Below are positions 35,115 through 44,254 of a DNA stretch of 64,000 bases, piece after piece. This stretch comes from Rhizobium lusitanum (GTDB lineage Bacteria; Pseudomonadota; Alphaproteobacteria; Rhizobiales; Rhizobiaceae). The DNA lies in assembly GCF_014189535.1 (NCBI RefSeq), contig NZ_CP050307.1:1364001-1428000 (forward strand), in the 5' to 3' direction. The notes below the pieces were generated by a model that made no database searches, was not told where the DNA came from, and saw nothing but the letters and a program-made list of their open reading frames with translations. A program made the position numbers and the translations under genes. Every line of letters starts with the position of its first letter. Within the stretch, counting starts at the first letter, position 1.

Positions 35115-35357
35115 ATGAGCAATAATTCGAATAGATCAAATCTAGATCTCAGAACAACGCCATATTCCCGCCGATCTTCTTGGGGCGTGTCGATCGCTAT
35201 ATTTGCGGTGCTTGCCGCCGCAGCACTGGCGTGGAACTTTTGGCCTTATGCAAACTCGCCTTACGCAAGCACACAGGAATCTAGAGTTCCAGTTGCTTAC
35301 AAGACCACGACACAGCCACCGTCAATGCCGCCTGCGACGGCGCCTGCTCAGCAGTAG
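35115..35357 (+). CDS. Small single-span membrane protein
   Basis: An 80-residue protein with a basic N-terminus (NRSNLDLRTTPYSRRSS), one membrane helix (WGVSIAIFAVLAAAALAWNF) and a Pro/Thr/Gln-rich tail (TTQPPSMPPATAPAQQ) probably in the periplasm. Start set at 35115 because GGAGG lies 8 nt upstream (this GGAGG is itself part of an earlier ATG-GAG-GAA in the same frame). Followed 15 bp later by another small gene. Function unknown. Confidence 0.6.
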   Translation: MSNNSNRSNLDLRTTPYSRRSSWGVSIAIFAVLAAAALAWNFWPYANSPYASTQESRVPVAYKTTTQPPSMPPATAPAQQ

Positions 35358-35372
35358 AGAAGGATAAAGCCC

Positions 35373-35594
35373 ATGGCAAAACATAACGAACCGCCAGTCT
35401 TGAGCGCAACGGATGCGAAGCAAGCTGACAAGCGTGATACTAGCGCGTATGGGCGTGGTGCAAAAGCCGGCAACCAGAAGAACCCGGCAGAAGGCAACCC
35501 CTATCCCGAAGGCAGCGGCGCTGCCAAGTCGTTCGAACATGGACAACTGGACGCCCAGAAACTCAGAAGCAGCGACAAGCCACCGGGACGATAG
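35373..35594 (+). CDS. Small hydrophilic protein of unknown function
   Basis: A 73-residue, Gly/Lys/Asn-rich protein with no hydrophobic segment (SAYGRGAKAGNQKNPAEGNP then YPEGSGAAKSFEHGQLDAQK). Composition is like small desiccation/stress proteins of rhizobia. AAGGA lies 7 nt upstream of the ATG. Probably cotranscribed with the membrane protein before it. Confidence 0.6.
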   Translation: MAKHNEPPVLSATDAKQADKRDTSAYGRGAKAGNQKNPAEGNPYPEGSGAAKSFEHGQLDAQKLRSSDKPPGR

Positions 35595-35861
35595 ACGCCA
35601 GCAGCCTGGTTCAAGTTTCAAATATCGAAATCTTTGGCTTCACCCGACTTGATCCGATGTCGGCGGACAAGTGTAGCTGTAACATCACCGATGTCGGCAA
35701 AACCCTATCGGCGGATTTCGTGGATGTCATCGTAACAGTTGCACCATCGAATTGAACGAAACTCGGTTCTGAACGTTGAGTTAGATTGGAGTGCAATTGC
35801 GAACAGCGCATCGTGCAAGTAAGCGCGATGGAGCTGATCAGGCGCTCCCCAGGAGACGCAT

Positions 35862-35948
35862 ATGGATATCACCACGCTTCTCATCATCGTTATTGTTGTT
35901 TTACTGATTGGCGGCGGCGGCTGGTTCGGCCGGGGGCGCTGGTACTAG
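35862..35948 (+). CDS. 28-residue membrane microprotein
   Basis: ATG preceded by AGGAGACGCAT gives MDITTLLIIVIVVLLIGGGG followed by WFGRGRWY and TAG. A single hydrophobic helix with a glycine run and an aromatic-basic end is a pattern shared by many short alphaproteobacterial membrane proteins. The strong ribosome-binding site is the main support for expression. Confidence 0.6.
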   Translation: MDITTLLIIVIVVLLIGGGGWFGRGRWY

Positions 35949-36046
35949 AGGCGCCCTTTGCGGCATGGACAAATGCTCGCTGGTGACGAAGCTTCACACA
36001 GTAGTTGCCACTGCCTCGGGTCCATTAAGTTTACGATGCCCCTGCC

Positions 36047-36526
36047 ATGTATCGCTTGTCCATCATCTTCGCCGTATGCGTATTTGCAACGTCGGTCGTA
36101 GCCGCGGACTTCAAACCGTACGAGAACGGCCGCTTCGGCTACGTGATCGACCTTCCATCGGACTTCAAAACGGTGCAGACGCCCGACAACGGGGACGGGA
36201 TCGGTCTCGAGAGCGCCGACGGGACGGCGAAGCTATCGGTCTGGGGCAACTATGTGACGGAAGGCGGCTTCAGACAGGAGAGCGATCTTCGGAAGAAGTT
36301 CGAGACCGAGGACGGCTGGAAATTTAGCTACGAGAAGCGCGGCGCGTCATGGGCGAGCCTTTCAGGAACCAAGGGCGACCAGATCATATACATGCGGCAG
36401 ATTGCGCTCTGCGATGACGCCATGGGGAACTTCACGCTCGAGTACCCCGCCGCGCAGCAAAAGCGGTTCGGGCGACTGGTGGACAGGATGGTGAAGACGC
36501 TTAAGGCACCGAAGCACTGCGACTGA
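36047..36526 (+). CDS. Secreted protein of unknown function
   Basis: A 159-residue protein with a signal peptide (residues 1-19, MYRLSIIFAVCVFATSVVA) and a compact mature domain (PYENGRFGYVIDLPSDFKTV ... GDQIIYMRQIALCDDAMGNFTLEYPAAQQKRFGRLVDRMVKTLK). Rhizobial proteins with this PxNGRFGYxIDxP start are unnamed; two cysteines (C117 region and C158) could pair. It is convergent with the RNase H gene, 10 bp apart. Confidence 0.65.
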   Translation: MYRLSIIFAVCVFATSVVAADFKPYENGRFGYVIDLPSDFKTVQTPDNGDGIGLESADGTAKLSVWGNYVTEGGFRQESDLRKKFETEDGWKFSYEKRGASWASLSGTKGDQIIYMRQIALCDDAMGNFTLEYPAAQQKRFGRLVDRMVKTLKAPKHCD

Positions 36527-36536
36527 GGGCCACCGG

Positions 36537-37010
36537 CTAAGTCACCGCCGAGCGTGCGGCATTGCGCGCCAGGATGTCGGCAAGTTCGTTGCCACCTGCC
36601 CCGGAATGCGCTTTGCACCATTCCACGACCACATGCGGATGCCGCTCCAGAAGGCCGTCGAGCTGCTGCCAGATTTCCATGTCCGGAATCGAACGGCGTC
36701 GCGCGTGCGAGTTCGGAGTGATCCGCTTCCAGCCGTTGGTGCGCCAGATGGCCCTCCATCGACGGCAGCCTTCTATGACGTGGGCGGCATCCGTCCAGAG
36801 CGTGACCGACCGCGCCGGGACCTCGGCAGCGATCCAGGCCATCGCGTTCAAAACAGCGAGGACTTCGAACGTGTTGTTCGATGTTCCGGCTCTCTTGCCG
36901 CAAGCGGCATATAACTGGCGGTCGCCTTCATAGACGACGAACGCCCATCCTCCGGAACTGTTGGCGGCATCAAAGGAGCCATCGGTGTAGGCGTGAAGCG
37001 CGTCGGTCAT
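36537..37010 (-). CDS. Ribonuclease HI
   Basis: A 157-residue RNase H fold protein. The catalytic carboxylates line up with E. coli RNase HI: D10 (AYTDGSF), E49 (NNTFEVLAVLNAM), D74 (LWTDAAHVIEG) and D145 (NELADILARNAA), and H135 in WCKAHSGAGG corresponds to the catalytic histidine loop. It cleaves RNA in RNA-DNA hybrids. It may be an extra copy beside the housekeeping rnhA since it sits alone among accessory genes. Confidence 0.85.
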   Translation of the reverse strand: MTDALHAYTDGSFDAANSSGGWAFVVYEGDRQLYAACGKRAGTSNNTFEVLAVLNAMAWIAAEVPARSVTLWTDAAHVIEGCRRWRAIWRTNGWKRITPNSHARRRSIPDMEIWQQLDGLLERHPHVVVEWCKAHSGAGGNELADILARNAARSAVT

Positions 37011-37444
37011 GTGGAGGGCATAGCATCGATAGGGAAGCCGCTAGGGAAAGAGTTCCAGGACTTTCGCAAACGGGTTCTTTCTCTCAGATTGTTGAATTCC
37101 ATACGAAACTTCCCCCATTTGCCATTTCACGATCAGCCGTAGTTGGTTCAAAATTGTCAAGCATATCATGGGTTTGAATTCGCTTCGCAGGATCAGCGCC
37201 AAGCGAAAAAATGGGCCAAATCACGGTGGAATTCAACACAGCAGTTCTTATTCCGACCCCAGCTACTTTTACTCTTCTTTATATTTACCATGATTAAATA
37301 GGGGTGCAGCGCCTTCGCGTCGAGCATGACCGCTCCTTGTCTGCAGTTCCTTTGCCATAAGTAACAACGAGATATGCACCGCTGGCACACGTTCGCGACT
37401 ATCGTCGAACGCGGGCCTCGCATGCATCAACGAGAGCGGCCCCC
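37011..37444. other. Intergenic region before the chemoreceptor gene
   Basis: Contains the promoters of the RNase H gene (leftward) and the MCP gene (rightward). No additional gene or strong repeat is seen. Confidence 0.5.
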
Positions 37445-39388
37445 ATGTCTTTTCTTCAGAATGCAAGAATAAGAACCAAAATTCTCTCAGTTCTCCTACC
37501 AATCTGTGTGGTGGGGGTTATCGGGATCGGAATGATGTCGCGCAACTACAAGAGCGCAGATAATGACTACTCCGACCTTCTGGCAAACGATGACGTTGCC
37601 AGCATTTCCATGGCACGCGCCAATCTGGAAATTACCTCGCTTAGCTACAATGCCTATCAAGTGCTTGCCTACGACTCCAAGTCACCTGAAATGGCAACCT
37701 TCGTCGCGAATTATGAGGACAGTAAGAAGCTTCTCTTTAGCGAATTCCAGAACGCAAAAGATCATGCCCAGGACATTGCGTCGACTGTTGACCCGTTGAT
37801 CGACGCGGCAAAGTCTATCGTCGTCCTGACCGATGCGGCGGTGAAGGCAGGGCAAGTTGACGACAATGCGAAGGCGCTGTCGCTTCTGAAGGAAGCGGAT
37901 GTCAAAATCGGCGCGGAAGTCAAAGATGTCAGGGCTTGGATCGAGAGCTCAATTCAACGCGTTCAGGTCCAAAGCGATGCTTTGACCGACAAGACGAACA
38001 ATACGATCTTCTACACGCTGATAACGCTTGGCATTGTGTTCGCTGGCGCGATCTTGACTGGTCTTGTCGTCTCCGCCCGCGGCATTACCGCGCCCATCGA
38101 GAAGCTGCGTGGCCGCATGGCGTCGCTGGCCGAAGGAGAAACGGAAACTCCGGTCGACGGCTTGGAGCGCAAGGACGAAGTCGGCCAGATGGCCGCAGCC
38201 GTCGCAATCTTCCGCGACAACGCGATCGAGCGCATTCGTCTGGAGCATGACGCTGCTGCCAATCGTAGTCTCTCCGAACGGGAGCGGATGGAGCGCGAAG
38301 CGCACAAGGCCAAGGAGGCGGCGGATACCGAGTTTGCTGTCAAGGAACTTGCCGAAGGTTTGGCTCAGTTGTCGAATGGCAACGTGACCTATCGCATCAA
38401 CACGCCCTTTGTCGCCCATCTCGATCAGCTGCGCAGCGACTTCAACGCCTCGATGGGCAAGCTCCACGAAACCTTGCGTGCCGTCGGTCAGAACGCCCGT
38501 GGCATCGATGCCGGTGCGAACGAGATCCGCTCAGCCGCCGACGACTTGTCCAAGCGCACCGAGCAACAAGCAGCCTCTGTCGAGGAGACAGCGGCTGCAT
38601 TGGAGGAAATCACCACGACGGTGAAGGACTCGACGCGCCGCGCTGAGGAGGCTGGTCAACTCGTCGCTCGTGCCAAGGTTGGTGCGGAAAAGTCGGGCGC
38701 CGTTATGCGTGAAGCGGTCACGGCAATGGAAGGCATCGAGAAGTCGTCGAGCGAAATCTCCAACATCATCGGCGTTATCGACGAAATCGCCTTCCAGACG
38801 AATCTTCTGGCACTGAATGCCGGTGTCGAAGCTGCGCGTGCCGGAGATGCGGGCAAGGGCTTTGCAGTCGTTGCACAGGAAGTGCGCGAGCTTGCCCAGC
38901 GCTCCGCACATGCGGCCAAAGATATCAAGGCGCTGATCTCGACCTCGGGTGACCAGGTTCGCAGCGGTGTCGATCTTGTGGCGCGCACCGGCCAGTCGCT
39001 CAGCCAAATCGTTCAGGAAGTCGACGAAATCGACCAGAATGTGCGTGCAATCGTCGAGGCAGCGCGAGAGCAATCGACGGGACTTGCCGAAATCAACACA
39101 GCGGTCAACACCATCGACCAGGGAACGCAGCAGAATGCAGCGATGGTGGAGCAGTCGACGGCTGCAAGCCACAGCCTTGCCAAGGAAGTTGCCGCGATGA
39201 ACGGTCTGCTCGCGCAGTTCAATACCGGCGAAATTCGCAGCCAGGGCCGCCCCGCCGCCGTCAGCGAACGCAATGCTCCGGTGGCATCGCCGGCACGCAA
39301 TCTGCGCTCCAAGATTGCCGGCGCCTTCGGCAGTGGCGGCGGGGCGGCTGTTGCTGCGGCATCCAAGGACAGCTGGGAAGAGTTCTAA
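37445..39388 (+). CDS. Methyl-accepting chemotaxis protein
   Basis: A 647-residue chemoreceptor: membrane helix near residues 11-29, a ~160-residue helical periplasmic domain, second membrane helix (IFYTLITLGIVFAGAILTGLVV, about 187-208), HAMP domain (RGITAPIEKLRGRM), a second HAMP-like segment, and a full signalling domain with the tip EIAFQTNLLALNAGVEAARAG ... GFAVVAQEVRELAQRSA. The C-terminus ends in SWEEF, a CheR/CheB-tethering pentapeptide of the xWxxF kind. The all-helical sensor domain resembles four-helix-bundle (HBM/TarH-like) receptors; ligand unknown. No chemotaxis genes are next to it. Confidence 0.93.
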   Translation: MSFLQNARIRTKILSVLLPICVVGVIGIGMMSRNYKSADNDYSDLLANDDVASISMARANLEITSLSYNAYQVLAYDSKSPEMATFVANYEDSKKLLFSEFQNAKDHAQDIASTVDPLIDAAKSIVVLTDAAVKAGQVDDNAKALSLLKEADVKIGAEVKDVRAWIESSIQRVQVQSDALTDKTNNTIFYTLITLGIVFAGAILTGLVVSARGITAPIEKLRGRMASLAEGETETPVDGLERKDEVGQMAAAVAIFRDNAIERIRLEHDAAANRSLSERERMEREAHKAKEAADTEFAVKELAEGLAQLSNGNVTYRINTPFVAHLDQLRSDFNASMGKLHETLRAVGQNARGIDAGANEIRSAADDLSKRTEQQAASVEETAAALEEITTTVKDSTRRAEEAGQLVARAKVGAEKSGAVMREAVTAMEGIEKSSSEISNIIGVIDEIAFQTNLLALNAGVEAARAGDAGKGFAVVAQEVRELAQRSAHAAKDIKALISTSGDQVRSGVDLVARTGQSLSQIVQEVDEIDQNVRAIVEAAREQSTGLAEINTAVNTIDQGTQQNAAMVEQSTAASHSLAKEVAAMNGLLAQFNTGEIRSQGRPAAVSERNAPVASPARNLRSKIAGAFGSGGGAAVAAASKDSWEEF

Positions 39389-39436
39389 GCTGGCCAGCCA
39401 GATGGGAGCGACCGGGCTCGTCACCAACTTTTGGAA

Positions 39437-39453
39437 AGGCCGGAGCGCCGGCC
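39437..39453 (+). terminator. GC-rich hairpin after the MCP gene
   Basis: GGCCGG AGCGC CGGCC-type stem of 6 bp followed by ATTTCTC, 49 bp after the MCP stop. The T-tract is weak. Confidence 0.45.
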
Positions 39454-39941
39454 ATTTCTCGACATAATTATGCAGAGAATTGCTGAAATGCCGACCAGCC
39501 ATCGGATGCAAATGGTGATGTCACATAAACTAGGTGTCAGTGATTCGAGCATAGAGATGGTTTGATGAAGAATTCGGCCGTCGGCTAGCCGTGGAGAAGT
39601 CTGACGCTTGGACGGCGGGTCACTGGCAATGTAGATTGCGGACGTAAGCCAAAAACAGTGATCTTGAAGGGAATTGAACCCCGCGCACCCCTATTCGATT
39701 TACGGCTGCATCGCGCAAATCGAACTATGGACCTTCAGACGATCTGCAACGGACCACCGTCGCGATGTCCGGCCTGAGAGACAGGTGACGCATTGTGTCG
39801 GGACATGGCCGCACCAGACCCACGGCCCCCAAACAGCGACTAAAATCACGTTGCCAAACCGGTGTCGTTCAAACATTAAAGTGCCAGGGAACAACATCGC
39901 GGATGTTGCCCTGCAAGTGGAGAAGACGATCCAAATATAGA
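39454..39941. other. Non-coding stretch at the start of the accessory region
   Basis: No convincing gene. It holds a tRNA-3'-end-like sequence at 39659-39679 and, just right of it, an 8-bp inverted repeat (TTCGATTT at 39694-39701, AAATCGAA at 39717-39724). Confidence 0.45.
39659..39679 (-). repeat. tRNA 3'-end-like sequence, left copy
   Basis: TGATCTTGAAGGGAATTGAA plus one C. Read on the minus strand it has the spacing of a tRNA T-loop, T-stem 3' side, 7-nt acceptor strand and discriminator base, but no CCA and no body of a tRNA beyond. It matches 18 of 21 positions with the copy at 55389-55409 in the same orientation. Confidence 0.35.
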
Positions 39942-40400
39942 CTATTCGATGTTTGCGCTGCCGATAGTGACACTGGCACCTACGCCATCGCCCGTTTGCG
40001 GTTCGAGATGGATAGTGATGGCACGCGGCTGGCGGCAGGCCGGATCGTCGGGCAAGAGAAAGCTGAACCGCTGGGGTTGGGTTCCTGCTGACGCCGAAAA
40101 CGCCTCGTCCGGGAAAATACCAAACCGGCCGATTTCTTGCGTATCGCCACCACAGTGCACCGAAACGACTGTTGTTACAGGCCCCGTTTTCGAAGGTTCG
40201 TAACCGCTGACGGTGACGACGATCCGCGTGCCGACATCAGCCGGCGCAGGATTTGTTGCACCGGAGATTGCTATCGTTGCCGGCTTGCCGACTGTCGCCT
40301 GCATGTCACCCTCATTGGCGTGGACCGGGCTGATGATACCCAACATTGAGAATGTTGCCGCCGCGCAGATCGCGATGAGCACCATAAGATGATAGCGCAT
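39942..40400 (-). CDS. Secreted protein of the tyrosinase operon
   Basis: A 152-residue protein with a signal peptide (MRYHLMVLIAICAAATFSML, cleavage near VHA-N) and a beta-rich mature domain of Ig-like character (TIAISGATNPAPADVGTRIVVTVSGYE ... TTVVSVHCGGDTQEIG ... PRAITIHLEP). Start at 40400 chosen for GGAGAG 5 nt upstream. It lies 32 bp after the tyrosinase gene on the same strand. A periplasmic partner, such as a copper-delivery protein for the tyrosinase, is conceivable; there is no Met/His-rich copper motif to prove it. Confidence 0.65.
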   Translation of the reverse strand: MRYHLMVLIAICAAATFSMLGIISPVHANEGDMQATVGKPATIAISGATNPAPADVGTRIVVTVSGYEPSKTGPVTTVVSVHCGGDTQEIGRFGIFPDEAFSASAGTQPQRFSFLLPDDPACRQPRAITIHLEPQTGDGVGASVTIGSANIE

Positions 40401-40432
40401 CAATCTCTCCACCTCTCAGCCCGGTCCAAATC

Positions 40433-41959
40433 CTAGGCGGATACTATGGCTATTTCTAGCCTTGCAGGTTTCGCAGAGCCTGGCTTGCCTGCTCCCGCTC
40501 CGACTGGAACCAACTGCAGATTGATGTCTTCGCCGTCCGCATGCCCACCGCCATAGACCCGCTGGATCGCGTCCGTGAGATCAAGCACGAAGGATGGCGG
40601 CGGTCGGTGACCATGGGCGCCGCCATGATCGCCACTATGGTCGAGGACGGCGAAGGAGCCGACATAGTGGGGATCGGTAACCGGTGTATCCGCCTTGAGA
40701 TCATGCTTGCCGAGGAAGACACGAACGCTCGTTGTCTTGGGATCGGTAATTTCGACATCGCGCAGGAACGCCAGGACGCGTGGAGCGGAAGCAGCCTGCT
40801 CCCGTGCGGCGCCAAAATCCATCGTCTCCATGCCGGAGGGCAAGGGAGGTTGACTGAAGATGCCCTGCAATGCACCGGCCGGGATCTTGATCGGCAAGGA
40901 AAGCGGCGCATTTCGCGTTGCTGCCTTGCTGTTTTCGACAAAGGCAGTCGTCAACCCCGCAACAGCGGCATCGGACGTCGTTGCTGCGATGACGGATGAA
41001 AGCTTGTCATCGAGAGCGAGTGTCTTGGCACTCGCGGTCGCAACCTTGAAGTAATTCCTGAAGCCATAGGTGTATCCAAGCTCTTCTGGAACATAAAGAT
41101 CGGATACTTTCGGAGACCAGAAGCTGCCATCGACATTGTAGAAGTTCTCGTTGAACGGCATGTTGGTCCAGAGCGGATCGGCGCTGTTGGAATTGCGGAG
41201 ATTCCACGTCGCCCAGATGCGGTCGATATTGGCGTGATGCATGAAAAATATCGGATCGCGCGGAGACGACGCGGTGGGCATATACCCGCCGATATTGTTG
41301 TGCACCTGATTATGCGGAGTGGCCTCCAATATGCCTTGCGTGCCGCCACCGCCGGTAATCCATGACGGATCGAGCGAATTCTGACCACGGGGACGGCTGG
41401 TCCCGAAGATTTCGTATGGTGTGGATGCCAATATGTTGTTGAGCACTGCTTGCCCGACGATGTTGTTTGGCATCGGCTGAGCGGGCGGCCAAGTGCGCGT
41501 CGCCACATAAAGAGGGTTCTCCTTGCCATCAGGTGTTTTTTGCATCGTGAACACTTCAGGCAGGTAAGGATTGGCCGTCCAATCCCAGAATGGCATGGCG
41601 AAATCATTGTTCTTGGTCACCTGCCGGACAATGCGCTCGTACATTGCCGTAAAGGCCCTATGCCATGGCAGGAAATACCAGTTGCCATGCGGGCAATATT
41701 TGAAACCGCTCGGGCTGCCGTGTATCTCCGAGAGCTTGACCCAGTTGAATTTCTCGCTGGCGGGCATGGCCTTGAGGATGCGCACCGCATCGCGATAGGT
41801 CGCAACGATCGGATCGTTCCAGGCCAATCCTTGAAGGGAACGCCGCCATGGAAGCGGCGATATCTGCGCGAGCGCCTTCATCCCCGGCAATCCGCTGGCG
41901 AGCAGGCCCGCTCCGATGACGCCACCCTGGACGATGACAGATCTGCGTGTGATGCTCAT
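40433..41959 (-). CDS. melA: Tyrosinase (polyphenol oxidase), Tat-exported
   Basis: A 508-residue type 3 copper enzyme that hydroxylates monophenols and oxidises o-diphenols, leading to melanin. The start at 41959 has AAGGGAGAG upstream and gives a twin-arginine signal (ITRRSVIVQGG, hydrophobic core to AQA-like site). CuA histidines are H80 (SEIHG), H91 (YCPHGNW) and H100 (PWHRAF); C89 two residues before H91 may form a Cys-His thioether. CuB is H216/H220 (TPHNQVHNN) and the FFMHHANIDRIW segment. The C-terminal ~200 residues form an extra beta domain. Rhizobial melanin tyrosinases are usually named melA; this long, Tat-exported form next to a laccase may have another physiological substrate. 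Confidence 0.88.
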   Translation of the reverse strand: MSITRRSVIVQGGVIGAGLLASGLPGMKALAQISPLPWRRSLQGLAWNDPIVATYRDAVRILKAMPASEKFNWVKLSEIHGSPSGFKYCPHGNWYFLPWHRAFTAMYERIVRQVTKNNDFAMPFWDWTANPYLPEVFTMQKTPDGKENPLYVATRTWPPAQPMPNNIVGQAVLNNILASTPYEIFGTSRPRGQNSLDPSWITGGGGTQGILEATPHNQVHNNIGGYMPTASSPRDPIFFMHHANIDRIWATWNLRNSNSADPLWTNMPFNENFYNVDGSFWSPKVSDLYVPEELGYTYGFRNYFKVATASAKTLALDDKLSSVIAATTSDAAVAGLTTAFVENSKAATRNAPLSLPIKIPAGALQGIFSQPPLPSGMETMDFGAAREQAASAPRVLAFLRDVEITDPKTTSVRVFLGKHDLKADTPVTDPHYVGSFAVLDHSGDHGGAHGHRPPPSFVLDLTDAIQRVYGGGHADGEDINLQLVPVGAGAGKPGSAKPARLEIAIVSA

Positions 41960-41997
41960 GTGACTCTCCCTTGGTTCGAAAAACGATTTACTTGAGG

Positions 41998-44103
41998 TCA
42001 GTGATGCGTCGCGTCCGATTGCTGGCCGGGCTCGGGCCGCAGCAGCCGGGCGCAATTTGCACCGCCGCCGCCATCGGGCAAATCGATGCAGACGTTCTGC
42101 ATCATCCCCTGGTCCTCATGATCCAGGATGTGGCAATGCAGGACATATTCGCCGATGAAGCGCTCATATCGGGTGCGGATCTTGATCTTGTAGGTCGACG
42201 AGGCGAGCTTGTCCGGGAAGTCGGCCGGATTGCTGATCAGGCTCTTGACCCAGAGTGTATCCTTCCAGACACCCTTCAGACCGGGATATTGTGGATCGAT
42301 CGTGCCGCCGCCATTGTCGACGGCTCCGGGCGCGCTGACGTCGACGCCGTTCGGATCGAGGATCTCCACGATCTGAAAAGGATTGACGTGAATGTGAAAC
42401 GGATGGCCGACGAAGGCCGATTGCAAGGTCCATTCCTCGACACCGCCCAGCGGCAGGGCACGGTCGACATAGTTGGGGTCGTAAGAGCGTGGCTTGAACG
42501 TCGCGGGGTCGAAATTCTTCGGGTCGAACGATTTGTTGCCCACTTCGAACTTTGCGACCTCACCGCTGAGATCGATGAAGAAGACCAGTTCCTGCGTCCC
42601 GGTGATTTCGTCGTCACCGACATCCGGGTGGGGCACGAAGCGGGTCAGCTTCAGGCCGTCCTTGAGATCGGCTATGACGGCGGACTTGACATCGGCGGGC
42701 ATTGTCCGCTCGGCGGCCGCAACGAGCGCATCGGTCAGCGCCGTGTCGATATTATTGACCGGAGACCCGGCCGCGACCGACACGGTGGCAAGCAGTTGGC
42801 GATCCTGAGCCGCGCGCGTCACGCTTGCCGTGCCGGGAAGCGGCTCGTTGACGACGCAATAATCGCCGGCAGCCGGGAACATGACGAGCGCATCGAAGCG
42901 GTATCCCGGTTGCAGCGTCGCAGTGAGGGTGGAGCGGGCCGTGGATGTCGTGAGCCCGTCCGCCGCCGCGATGTGGTATGGGATCGGCTCCCCGACGCAG
43001 TTCTGCCTTACATAGTCGGCCGCCGCCTCAGCGGTAGTCGCCCTGTAGACTGGAGCACCCGCCCGACGTGGACGAAAGGCAACAGTGAGCGTTTCGCGTA
43101 CACCACCATGGATCATGCGCCAGCGTTCGACCTGGCCTACCTTTGAGGAGAAACGCGGCTGAACCAGCCCATTGATGGTCGTATAGCGCCCGGATTGTCC
43201 CCATGTCGGCGGGCCGAATTGGTCGTAATTGCGGATCTCGCCGACATCGCCCGGATCGCAGATCCAGGCGACGACCTTGCCATCCACCACTCTCGTCTTG
43301 ATCTTGCCGTCCGCATCGAAGCAGGCATACTGGATCTGCTGGAACACCAGCAGCTGCTCCTGCATCGGCTGGCCGTCTGCATCCTTTAGCAAGGCGTCGA
43401 GATCGCCATTGGCATTTTGTGTCGGCACCCGATCGCCACGCACGATCAGTGCTCCAGCCATGCCGCTGGAAACCTGGAGCGCGGTCGACCCGTGCCGATG
43501 CGAATGATACCAGAACGTGCCGGCGGGATGCTCGTCCGGCAGGTCGTAGAAATAGGTGAAACTCTTGCCGGGATTGACCGAGATCAGGACATTGTCGCTG
43601 TTGCCGGTCGGGCTTACCCAAAGACCATGCGAGTGCAGGTTCGTCCCGTTGAAGCAATGCGGCTGGTTCATGTCGCCATGCCCGGCGCAACTGTCATCCG
43701 GGGGAAGCTCGTTGTGGAGCGCGACTGTGATCCTCTCCCCCGGCGCGGCCTCGATGACCGGCGCCACGTAGGGCGCCTTCGGATCGACGCCGGCGCCCGT
43801 ATAGCCGCGGAGATTGACCTTGTCGACGCGGCCCGTCGCCGGATTATAGATACCGTTTTCGATGAACTTGACCGTCAGGTCGAGTTGCCGCCTGCCTGAT
43901 GACGTAACCGGCGCCTGCGCTTTCCTTAATCGGCTCATCGGCGCCTGGCCGGGTCGCGTTTCCTCCAGGACCGGAGGATTGGAGAAACGTGGTTCCGCCT
44001 GCTGGCCGAAAGCCGACATCGGCAGCATGCATGCTGCAAGTCCCGCTGAAATCGCCAGGCCGTTCCGCCAGATTGTCCCGATCGCCATCCTGTTCACCGA
44101 CAT
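41998..44103 (-). CDS. Multicopper oxidase (laccase-like)
   Basis: A 701-residue multicopper oxidase. Start at 44103 (GGGAGAGG upstream) yields a signal peptide (WRNGLAISAGLAACMLPMSAFGQ). Trinuclear and type 1 copper motifs are visible: NLHSHG, WYHSHRHGS, HPFHIHVNPF, and HCHILDHEDQGMM with the T1 Cys, His and Met. An insertion of ~250 residues lies between the N-terminal and C-terminal copper domains. It oxidises phenols or metals in the periplasm or outside. It precedes the tyrosinase gene by 38 bp, so both phenol-oxidising copper enzymes are made together. Confidence 0.88.
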   Translation of the reverse strand: MSVNRMAIGTIWRNGLAISAGLAACMLPMSAFGQQAEPRFSNPPVLEETRPGQAPMSRLRKAQAPVTSSGRRQLDLTVKFIENGIYNPATGRVDKVNLRGYTGAGVDPKAPYVAPVIEAAPGERITVALHNELPPDDSCAGHGDMNQPHCFNGTNLHSHGLWVSPTGNSDNVLISVNPGKSFTYFYDLPDEHPAGTFWYHSHRHGSTALQVSSGMAGALIVRGDRVPTQNANGDLDALLKDADGQPMQEQLLVFQQIQYACFDADGKIKTRVVDGKVVAWICDPGDVGEIRNYDQFGPPTWGQSGRYTTINGLVQPRFSSKVGQVERWRMIHGGVRETLTVAFRPRRAGAPVYRATTAEAAADYVRQNCVGEPIPYHIAAADGLTTSTARSTLTATLQPGYRFDALVMFPAAGDYCVVNEPLPGTASVTRAAQDRQLLATVSVAAGSPVNNIDTALTDALVAAAERTMPADVKSAVIADLKDGLKLTRFVPHPDVGDDEITGTQELVFFIDLSGEVAKFEVGNKSFDPKNFDPATFKPRSYDPNYVDRALPLGGVEEWTLQSAFVGHPFHIHVNPFQIVEILDPNGVDVSAPGAVDNGGGTIDPQYPGLKGVWKDTLWVKSLISNPADFPDKLASSTYKIKIRTRYERFIGEYVLHCHILDHEDQGMMQNVCIDLPDGGGGANCARLLRPEPGQQSDATHH

Positions 44104-44254
44104 GCTGCGCCTCTCCCAATCGGTCAAAAAATCCGTGAAATTCCCGGCACGAAGCCGATGCAATTGTCTCTGCTTCGCGCTTGCCCGCCCTGTTTCGAAG
44201 GTTGATGCGGACAAGCGACCGGCATCTATGCTGGGATGAAATGCGCCCAGACGG

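Noticed and set aside
39659..39745. Complete tRNA gene on the minus strand
   Set aside because: Only a 3'-end-like stretch is present; no matching 5' acceptor strand, D-arm or anticodon arm could be drawn.
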